Source: Acidobacteriaceae bacterium
GTDB lineage: Bacteria > Acidobacteriota > Terriglobia > Terriglobales > Acidobacteriaceae
Direction of reading: 5' to 3'
DNA: 5,907 nt
NCBI GenBank assembly: GCA_003132825.1
Contig: PKYX01000429.1
Location: 292-6,198 of the forward strand
The notes below the pieces were generated by a model. The model did not search any database, was not told the origin of the DNA, and was given only the letters and a program-made list of their open reading frames with translations. A program made the position numbers and the translations under genes. Each line of letters begins with the position of its first letter. Position 1 is the stretch's first letter. Positions 1 through 5,317 of the stretch are shown in pieces.

Positions 1-1034
1 GCGATGTGCTCAGGAGTATTTCCACAGCAGCCGCCGGCGATGTTGATCAATCCTCCGCGTGCGAAGTCGCGCAGATAACGAGCCATGTCTTGCGGACCTA
101 AATCGAAGCCGGTTTCCGACAGCGGATTCGGCAGCCCGGCATTGGGGTAACACGAGATTGCAACATCCGCCTTTTCCGAGAGCTCTTCCAGGAACGGATA
201 CATCAGATCGGGACCGAGAGAGCAGTTGAGTCCCACCGACAACGGTTTCGCGTGCCGCACCGCGTTCCAGAAAGCCTCAGTCGTCTGCGCCGAGATCATC
301 GTCTCGCCGCCACGCCCCACCGCCGCCGAGATCATCACGGGCAGTTCCCTGCCGTCCTTATCGAACACCTCACGGATCGCGACGAGTGCGGCCTTGGCGT
401 TTAGCGAGTCGAAGATCGTCTCGACCAGCAGCAAGTCTGCACCGCCTGCGATGAGGCCACCTACCTGCTGAGCGTAAGCTGTCTTAACCTGATCGAACGT
501 CACCACCCGGAAGCCAGGATCGTCGGCATCGGGCGAGTTCGAGAGAGACACGGTCAGCGGCCCAATCGCTCCCGCCACGAACCGCTGACGCGAGGTTGCG
601 GTCCCGACCCGATCGGCCCATTCTCGGCACTGCCGCGCCGATTGCTCATTAATATCCCGAGCCAGACTGCCGAGAAACGGATCGTCGACGATCTTTTGGT
701 AGAACGCGGGATCCTTGCGTCCGCCGCGCTCCCTAGGATCGTCGACAAAGAATTCGCTTTGGGTGATGCTAGTTGCCCCGAAGGTGTTGGTCTCGATGAT
801 GTCCGCCCCTGACTCGAGAAACCGCCGATGGATGTCGCCGATCATTTCCGGCTTGGTCAGCGAGAACAGGTCTCCGTTGTTCAGCAGGCTCTTCGTCGCG
901 TCCTTGAATCGCTCCCCTCGGATATCCGCTTCCGTCATGCCGTAGGCGCGGATGGTCGTGCCCATCGCTCCGTCGATGATGGCAATTCGGCTGTCGAGGA
1001 TCTTTTCAAGAGGATGTGTATGATTTCTCGTCAT
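1..1034 (-). CDS. metH: Methionine synthase (cobalamin-dependent), N-terminal homocysteine-binding domain, partial
   Basis: Catalyses methyl transfer from methyl-cobalamin (recharged by 5-methyl-THF) to homocysteine in the cytoplasm. Only the first 344 codons are in the window; the C-terminal end runs off the left edge. The minus-strand translation starts MTRNHTHPLEKIL. It shows DGAMGT (residues 21-26), EADIRGERF (35-43, a MetH hallmark not found in YitJ-type MetH-MetF fusions), GADIIETNTFGAT (76-88), ETIFDSLNAKAA (205-216), GLNCSLGP (268-275) and GGCCGNTPEHI (334-344). C271, C336 and C337 match the three Zn cysteines of E. coli MetH (C247, C310, C311). About 25 extra residues at 96-120, rich in charged residues, are absent from E. 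coli MetH. The start is the ATG at 1034, preceded by AGGAAG. The folate, cobalamin and activation domains cannot be judged because they lie outside the window. Identification is secure; full-length architecture is unknown. Confidence 0.95.
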   Translation of the reverse strand, partial: MTRNHTHPLEKILDSRIAIIDGAMGTTIRAYGMTEADIRGERFKDATKSLLNNGDLFSLTKPEMIGDIHRRFLESGADIIETNTFGATSITQSEFFVDDPRERGGRKDPAFYQKIVDDPFLGSLARDINEQSARQCREWADRVGTATSRQRFVAGAIGPLTVSLSNSPDADDPGFRVVTFDQVKTAYAQQVGGLIAGGADLLLVETIFDSLNAKAALVAIREVFDKDGRELPVMISAAVGRGGETMISAQTTEAFWNAVRHAKPLSVGLNCSLGPDLMYPFLEELSEKADVAISCYPNAGLPNPLSETGFDLGPQDMARYLRDFARGGLINIAGGCCGNTPEHI

Positions 1035-1052
1035 GTCTTCCTGATGGACCTC

Positions 1053-1072
1053 GGGGCCTCCTTTTCAGCCCC
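1053..1072 (-). promoter_or_regulatory. Small hairpin in the metH leader
   Basis: In the predicted metH mRNA leader, GGGGC (1072-1068) pairs with GCCCC (1057-1053) around a 10-nt purine-rich loop that contains AAGGAG. It lies about 20 bases before the start codon, upstream of the AGGAAG used as ribosome binding site. I could not match the leader to SAM-I, SAM-II, SAH or cobalamin riboswitch consensus elements. It may affect translation, but this is not shown. Confidence 0.3.
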
Positions 1073-1107
1073 AACTTTGCGACGTTTCCGCGAACTACAC
1101 CTCCTCT

Positions 1108-1136
1108 ATTATAGCGATCGGCAGGATATCCGAGCT
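1108..1136 (-). promoter_or_regulatory. Probable metH promoter (-10 TATAAT)
   Basis: On the minus strand a perfect TATAAT lies at 1113-1108, about 75 bases upstream of the metH ATG. No good TTGACA-like box exists at 16-18 bp spacing; that position is occupied by the palindrome CCGAGCTCGG. This suggests an activator-dependent or operator-controlled promoter, or only a chance -10 match. The predicted transcript start is near 1101, giving a leader of about 65 nt. Confidence 0.45.
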
Positions 1137-1139
1137 CGG
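1130..1139. promoter_or_regulatory. Perfect palindrome CCGAGCTCGG, possible operator
   Basis: A 10-bp perfect inverted repeat sits at the -35 position of the metH -10 box, between the divergent metH and MetE-like genes. Another CCGAG half lies at 1153-1157. A second short inverted pair, ATCAC (1149-1153) and GTGAT (1164-1168), is nearby. The position fits a binding site for a regulator of one or both genes. No known regulator consensus (MetJ, MetR, SahR) is recognised, so function is inference only. Confidence 0.25.
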
Positions 1140-1301
1140 AGGCGTGGGATCACCGAGGTAATCGTGATAGCGTTTAAAGTTGTCTTGCAGCCCGAAAGGA
1201 CCTGCTAGAGAAGACTTTCATCCTGAGACCTTGACGGCAAGGCTTTCCGCGGAGAATTGAAAAGAGTGCAATCGACAGCCATTGGAGCTCACACCAGCCG
1301 A

Positions 1302-2324
1302 ATGCCCTTCGTCGCGGCGGGCGCGGTCACAGGCATCGGCAGCCTGCCTTTCACGTCGGCTACATCGGCAGTTCGTTCCGTCGCCGAATGGTCACTGGAA
1401 GTTCCTTTTTGGCCTCAGTTGCCTCAACTCTCAGAACGAGAGAGTATCGTCGGCCAGGGCCTCGGTGTTGTGGAAAACCTGATTGAGCCTCGTAATGAAG
1501 GCTACGGCTATCAGGTAAAAGAAGGCCAGCTCGATTCGGTGCTCGAAATTCTTCACCGGAGCAGTGGGGAGTTGACGCCGGCAAACGCGGCCGGCTTCGG
1601 CGCGTTCGAACAAGCATTGTCCTCTGGTCTATTCAGCTCTGCCGTCGCCGTCAAGGGGCAGATCGAGGGCCCAATTACCTTGTCGGCGTATCTGTTCCAC
1701 AAGGGCCGACCCTTTCTATCGGATCCACCACTTTTTGCCGCCGTCGCATTTCATATCTCGCAGATCATCGGCTGGCAGATCGATCGCCTGAAATCGGCTG
1801 GCCTGCCCGTTCTGCTGTTTGTTGATGAACCGGCCTTATGCTTGGACGCACCTGTCGCGAACGCTGTGTCCGAGGAACAGCGGCTCAACGCATTGGCGGC
1901 CACGTTGAAGGACGCTCGCATTCGCGGGGCCTATGCCGGACTGCATTGCTGCGCAGCGCGCCCGTTCGAGCGTATGTGCCGCGTGCAGCCAGATATCATT
2001 TCGTTCGATGCCCATGAAGGACTCGACTTGTTCTTTGCTGATTGGCGTGCGCTGGACTTCATCCAACAAGGTGGAACGGTGGCTTATGGAATAGTGCCCA
2101 CGCGGCCAGGAGTGAACGCCATCGATTCAGCGAGCATCTTCCTTCGCTGGCTGAAAGCCGCGTCCCGGGCCGGTGATCCTCAGAAATTTGCCCAGCGCGC
2201 GATGATCACGGCGACCTGCGGACTGGGACTGCTCGACGCCTCCGCTGTCGCCGAGTCATTCGGTGTCGCGCATAGCGTGAGCAAACTAATCCGATCTCTG
2301 GCAGGTCCGCCAGAACTGGATTAA
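1302..2324 (+). CDS. MetE-like (core-MetE/UROD-superfamily) methyltransferase, putative folate-independent methionine synthase
   Basis: A single-domain protein related to the C-terminal catalytic barrel of cobalamin-independent methionine synthase. It is 340 residues from the ATG at 1302, versus about 750 for full MetE. Seen from that start: TGIGSLPF at 10-17, KGQIEGP at 118-124, VDEPAL at 174-179, GLHCCA at 213-218, ISFDA at 233-237 and TCGLG at 305-309. H215, C217 and C306 line up with the Zn ligands His, Cys and Cys of MetE; D236 sits where MetE has Glu. The MetE N-terminal folate-binding half is missing, so the methyl donor is probably not 5-methyl-THF-triglutamate; a corrinoid protein is a candidate, as for core-MetE/Mes proteins. 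In-frame TTG 1257 (GGAG only 2 nt upstream) and GTG 1266 are alternative starts; ATG 1302 keeps TGIGSLP near the N-terminus. The gene is divergent from metH, which supports a role in methionine or methyl metabolism. The exact substrate is unproven. Confidence 0.8.
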   Translation: MPFVAAGAVTGIGSLPFTSATSAVRSVAEWSLEVPFWPQLPQLSERESIVGQGLGVVENLIEPRNEGYGYQVKEGQLDSVLEILHRSSGELTPANAAGFGAFEQALSSGLFSSAVAVKGQIEGPITLSAYLFHKGRPFLSDPPLFAAVAFHISQIIGWQIDRLKSAGLPVLLFVDEPALCLDAPVANAVSEEQRLNALAATLKDARIRGAYAGLHCCAARPFERMCRVQPDIISFDAHEGLDLFFADWRALDFIQQGGTVAYGIVPTRPGVNAIDSASIFLRWLKAASRAGDPQKFAQRAMITATCGLGLLDASAVAESFGVAHSVSKLIRSLAGPPELD

Positions 2325-2343
2325 CAAGTCCGACTCCGGAACC

Positions 2344-2365
2344 AGTTCCAGGATTTTCTGGAACT
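2344..2365 (+). terminator. Hairpin after the MetE-like gene
   Basis: A perfect 8-bp stem, AGTTCCAG and CTGGAACT, with loop GATTTT lies 19 bases after the MetE-like stop codon. No T-run follows, so it is a weak candidate for intrinsic termination; it could also be an mRNA 3'-end stabiliser. Confidence 0.4.
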
Positions 2366-2384
2366 CGGCGGCGGCCTCCGTCGC

Positions 2385-2413
2385 TCGACCAATCAGGCGT
2401 ATCCGCCTAGAAT
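2385..2413 (+). promoter_or_regulatory. Predicted sigma-70-type promoter of the GYD gene
   Basis: TCGACC (2385-2390, 4 of 6 matches to TTGACA) and TAGAAT (2408-2413, 5 of 6 to TATAAT) are separated by exactly 17 bp. The predicted transcript start is near 2420, giving a leader of about 30 nt before the strong Shine-Dalgarno. This supports the small gene being expressed independently of the MetE-like gene. Confidence 0.45.
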
Positions 2414-2451
2414 GTAAAATCTGACTCAATCCCAATTTGGAGGAAATAACG

Positions 2452-2742
2452 ATGGGGCATTACATTTCGCTGATCCGATACACGCAGCAGGGCGCTGCGA
2501 AAATTAAGGAGAGCCCGGCCCGGCTGGATGCGGCCAGGAAAGCCGCCGAGGCAGCGGGCGGGAAGATCCACGCCTGGTACTTGACCATGGGAAAGTACGA
2601 TGCGGTAATTATCTCTGAGTTTCCTAACGACGAGACGAGCGCGAAATTCATGCTGGCCACGGGATTGGCAGGTAACATCACCACCCAAACCCTGAAAGCC
2701 TTTACCGAAGCAGAATACCGTAAGATTGTCGCTTCTCTGTGA
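2452..2742 (+). CDS. GYD domain-containing protein
   Basis: A 96-residue soluble protein beginning MGHYISLIRYTQQGAAKIKE. It has the family pattern GKYDAVIISEFPND at about residues 47-60, from which the GYD family takes its name, followed by an Ala/Met helix and TLKAFTEAEY near the C-terminus. Length and pattern fit the full single-domain family, which is thought to form small alpha/beta (ferredoxin-like) dimers. No biochemical role is established. The ATG at 2452 is chosen because GGAGG (2439-2443) lies 8 bases upstream. The upstream in-frame TTG at 2437 overlaps that ribosome binding site and is not a plausible start. It has no signal peptide or membrane segment. It appears monocistronic, with its own promoter and a terminator-like hairpin just downstream. 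Neighbours do not reveal a function. Confidence 0.88.
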   Translation: MGHYISLIRYTQQGAAKIKESPARLDAARKAAEAAGGKIHAWYLTMGKYDAVIISEFPNDETSAKFMLATGLAGNITTQTLKAFTEAEYRKIVASL

Positions 2743-2758
2743 GTAGGCCGCGAAAAGG

Positions 2759-2784
2759 GCGGTGCATCCCGTTGGGAGCACCGC
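2759..2784 (+). terminator. Terminator-like hairpin after the GYD gene
   Basis: GCGGTGC (2759-2765) pairs with GCACCGC (2778-2784), and TCCC with GGGA inside it, around a GTT loop with one bulged A: 11 base pairs starting 16 bases after the GYD stop. TTCT follows on the plus strand. On the minus strand the hairpin is followed by CCTTTTC, so it could act in both directions. Confidence 0.55.
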
Positions 2785-2814
2785 TTCTAGCGCGAACGTC
2801 CGTGCCGTATTCAT

Positions 2815-2925
2815 TCGCGCTGCTAACCACTCTTCGCTGTAGGTAAAGGATAGCCTTCCCCTGGCATCGCGGGGGACGCAGCCCGTTTCCCTGCGGTCAA
2901 GGATGGCGATGAGTTTTGTGTCCAT
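2815..2925 (-). pseudogene. hipA remnant: N-terminal ~36 codons of a HipA-like Ser/Thr kinase toxin
   Basis: The minus strand from the ATG at 2925 reads MDTKLIAILDRRETG, then RDARGRLSFTY and EEWLAAR. This matches the start of HipA-family toxins (N-terminal subdomain 1), whose usual pattern is a hydrophobic strand, G-x-VG, RDxxGRLSFxY and a Trp. A full HipA has about 400-440 residues, but the similarity stops near 2815. After that the frame reads unrelated sequence into the GYD terminator and the antisense of the GYD gene. AAGGAAA precedes the ATG, and the start overlaps the end of the HipB-like frame, the usual hipBA layout. The kinase core is absent, so the product cannot be an active toxin. 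The identification rests on about 36 residues and my recall of the family, not on a search. Confidence 0.55.
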
Positions 2926-3157
2926 TTTCCTTTCGTGCGCGCGGAAGCGATGATGGAACAATATCGACGGGGTCCGGTCCTTGTCGCTCTTTTGTTTTTC
3001 CGGAACCGTCCGCCACCAGCTGGGTTCCAAGGTTGGCGATGGTGCGCAGGACGAGGCCGATTTCAGCCCTCGGTTTGCCCTTTTCGACTTCGACGTACCG
3101 GGAAGGTTGGCTGCCTTGGAACAACCGCTACAACCACAGCGTCCCGAAACTCGTCAT
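2897..3157 (-). pseudogene. hipB remnant: degraded XRE/HipB-like antitoxin
   Basis: The minus strand contains SRYVEVEKGKPRAEIGLVLR followed by TIANLG. This closely resembles the end of the helix-turn-helix and the following helix in HipB/y4mF-type XRE regulators (typically SEVEKGKPxAEIGLVLRTLxALG). In the same frame a plausible start at 3157 reads MTSFGTLWL, then a TAG stop, then RLFQGSQP. The segment between the start and the conserved motif is about 15-20 residues shorter than usual, so the DNA-binding helices seem deleted as well as interrupted. The frame ends at 2897, inside the hipA start, as in intact hipBA operons. A restart at TTG 3124 would lack the first HTH helices. Best read as a dead antitoxin gene. 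Confidence 0.5.
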
Positions 3158-3359
3158 AAGCCCCAGGTCGCGATGGCGGTTTCCACAGCTTCGGCTTCCA
3201 GGCGGCTCGCCAGCCTACGGTCGAGCGCGCGGTTCAAGCTTCCAGCCTAGGCCTGCGCTGCCACCCTTATTTTTCCGGAACTCCGAAGACTGTAACTTCA
3301 GGGCTATTACCACTGTGACTTGCCCCCGGCGGCCGCCGCATAGGAAAATAATCAATTCC
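3158..3359. other. Intergenic stretch upstream of the multicopper oxidase, no gene recognised
   Basis: No protein or RNA gene is recognisable on either strand. It includes a second copy of the 12-mer TTTTTCCGGAAC (3270-3281) also found at 2995-3006. No convincing -35/-10 pair was found, although the promoter of the downstream oxidase gene should lie here. AGGAAAA (from 3342) is the only Shine-Dalgarno-like sequence before the ATG at 3360 and is distant (about 14 nt). Confidence 0.5.
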
Positions 3360-5309
3360 ATGTTGAAAAAGCTCGCGTGTGTATCCGGTTTGCTCGCAAT
3401 CGTCGCCTGGCAGGCAGGCTGCGGAGGCGGCGCGTCCACGGCTGGGACCAGCCTCACAGCCCAAACCGTCGCCTTCACCGCTCCGACTAATCAGGTCACC
3501 TACGGAGCTGCGGCCGTCACTCTGGGAGCAACCGCCAGCTCGAGCCTGCCAGTCACTTACTCCGTGACCGGACCCGCGACTCAGTCCGCGGGGAAAGTAA
3601 CTTTCACCGGCACCGGCACGGTCACGGTAACCGCCTCGCAGGCCGGCAACACGACCTACAGTGCCGCCACACCGGTAACCCAGTCTATCGTCGTTGCTCC
3701 CGCTCCGCTGAGTGTCACCGCCAACAACTACACCATCGTCCTCGGTCAACCGCTACCCGCTTTTAGCGCTACCCTATTGGGCTTCGTCAACGGGGACACC
3801 GCCGCCACCACCGTCACTGGTACCCCCGCGTTAACTTCCAACCCGGTGCTTACAATACCCGGAATCTATCCTGTCATCGCCGCTCAAGGCACACTGGCGG
3901 CCTCCAACTACACCTTCGCGAGCTTTACCAACGGCACGCTGACGGTGCAGTCGGCAGCCACTGTCAACGGCACACTGGTGATCCCACCTCTGCTGGTTCC
4001 GACCATTGACGGCAGCGGCGTGAAGCATTTCACGATGAACATGCTGAAGGGCAGCACTAGCCTGCTTCCCGGCGTCTCCAGCACCACCGAGGGCTTCAAC
4101 GGCGTCTGGATGGCTCCCACCATCGAAGTGAACAATGGCGACCAGGTCGCGATGGCAATTACCAACTCGCTGGGCGAAGATACGACCGTGCACTTTCACG
4201 GGGCTCACGTGCCCGCGATTTACGATGGTGGCGTGTTCGGCGTCTTCTCGAGCGGTACCACCTATACCCCGAGCTTCACCCTCAATCAGCAGGCCGCCAC
4301 TTTGTGGTATCACCCGCACGTAATAGGCAACACCGCCCGAGCTATCGCGCTCGGACTGGCGGGCGAGTTCATCATCGGCGACAGCTCCTCCGCCAGCGCC
4401 GTGCTGCCCGACACTTACGGCATCAACGACATTCCCCTGGTGCTGCAGCAGGAGGCCATCGCCAACGACGGCACCATCGAATACACGGAGTCCACGATCG
4501 TGCCCGGTGCCAATTTCCCGCTGTTTCTCAACGGCATGAATGTCAGCACCGCCGCCGCCACGTTGAACACCAGCCAGAACCGCCTGCGGTTCCGCTTGCT
4601 CAACGCCTCCATCGGCTCCCAGGTCACGGTCTCGATGAGCGACCAAAGCGCCTTCACTATGATTGCCAGCGATGGGGGCTATCTGGCCGCGCCGCTATCG
4701 GTCACTGGTGTCACGCTAGGCCCAGCCGAGCGCGCCGAAATCATCGTCGATCTCGCCCCCGGCGCCACCCGCACTCTTGTCACCGCCGTGGCTGGGGTGG
4801 CTCCAGAGTTCCCATCTGCCGCCGTCTCCACGCTGGTGATTGCCACCACCGGGGTCAGCACCCCTGCCACCTTGCCCACTACGCTCAACACCATTACACC
4901 CTACGGTACCGCGAGTGCGGTGTCACGTACTGTGACCCTTACAGGCACCCTCGGCAGCTTCGGCATCGACGGCCTGGATGTGTTGCAGCTCTCCCAGTTC
5001 GCCCAGACTGCCATTCATTCCACTTTGGGTAACACCGAGGTATGGAACATCGTCAACCAGACCGAGTTCTTGCATTACTTCCATATGCACGGTGTCCAGT
5101 TCCAAATCCTAAGCATCGGCGGCAGCGCGCCGCCTGCCGCGGAGGCCGGTTGGAAAGACACCGTGGCGGTGGCCCCCTTCGACACCGTGCAGATCGTCAT
5201 GCAGTTTCTCGACTATGCCGACGCCAACAATGCCTACATGCTCCACTGCCACATCGTCACCCACGAGGACGAGGGCATGATGGGGGCCTTCTACGTCGAC
5301 CCAGACTAA
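3360..5309 (+). CDS. Multicopper oxidase lipoprotein with N-terminal Ig-like and MBG modules
   Basis: A 649-residue envelope protein predicted to oxidise a substrate with four copper ions and reduce O2 to water. Residues 1-20 are a lipoprotein signal (MLKK, hydrophobic core, lipobox QAGC, lipidated C21). Residues ~33-113 form a bacterial Ig-like module and ~115-198 an MBG-type module (GFVNGDT, SNYTF, NGTLTV). Three cupredoxin domains follow from about 200. Copper ligands are complete: HFH (H278, H280), HPH (H318, H320), HYFHMH (H572, H575, H577), HCHIVTH (H629, C630, H631, H635) and axial M640 in EDEGMM. The C-terminal motif resembles CueO/laccase-like enzymes, but no Met-rich CueO insert is seen, so the substrate (metal or phenolic) is unknown. 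The start is set by the signal peptide; the frame is open back to 2916 but that part is antisense to the hipBA remnant. The next gene begins 8 bases downstream, implying an operon. Confidence 0.92.
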   Translation: MLKKLACVSGLLAIVAWQAGCGGGASTAGTSLTAQTVAFTAPTNQVTYGAAAVTLGATASSSLPVTYSVTGPATQSAGKVTFTGTGTVTVTASQAGNTTYSAATPVTQSIVVAPAPLSVTANNYTIVLGQPLPAFSATLLGFVNGDTAATTVTGTPALTSNPVLTIPGIYPVIAAQGTLAASNYTFASFTNGTLTVQSAATVNGTLVIPPLLVPTIDGSGVKHFTMNMLKGSTSLLPGVSSTTEGFNGVWMAPTIEVNNGDQVAMAITNSLGEDTTVHFHGAHVPAIYDGGVFGVFSSGTTYTPSFTLNQQAATLWYHPHVIGNTARAIALGLAGEFIIGDSSSASAVLPDTYGINDIPLVLQQEAIANDGTIEYTESTIVPGANFPLFLNGMNVSTAAATLNTSQNRLRFRLLNASIGSQVTVSMSDQSAFTMIASDGGYLAAPLSVTGVTLGPAERAEIIVDLAPGATRTLVTAVAGVAPEFPSAAVSTLVIATTGVSTPATLPTTLNTITPYGTASAVSRTVTLTGTLGSFGIDGLDVLQLSQFAQTAIHSTLGNTEVWNIVNQTEFLHYFHMHGVQFQILSIGGSAPPAAEAGWKDTVAVAPFDTVQIVMQFLDYADANNAYMLHCHIVTHEDEGMMGAFYVDPD

Positions 5310-5317
5310 GAACCGCC

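Noticed and set aside
226..945. Plus-strand open frames of 76-81 codons over 226-945
   Set aside because: They are antisense to the well-supported metH coding region and have low-complexity, domain-free translations.
828..1208. Plus-strand open frame of 126 codons across the metH start
   Set aside because: Mostly antisense to metH and its promoter; no ribosome binding site or recognisable domain.
1035..1256. SAM-I, SAH or cobalamin riboswitch upstream of metH or the MetE-like gene
   Set aside because: Read on both strands; no core consensus blocks such as the cobalamin B12 box or SAM-I kink-turn and AUGAAA-like elements could be matched.
3831..4646. Minus-strand open frame of 271 codons inside the oxidase gene
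   Set aside because: A shadow of the GC-rich oxidase gene; its translation is Gly/Val/Arg/His-rich with no motif, while the sense strand has all copper ligands.
4304..5032. Plus-strand open frame of 242 codons in another frame of the oxidase
   Set aside because: Arg/His-rich out-of-frame translation with no domain; the oxidase frame explains the DNA.
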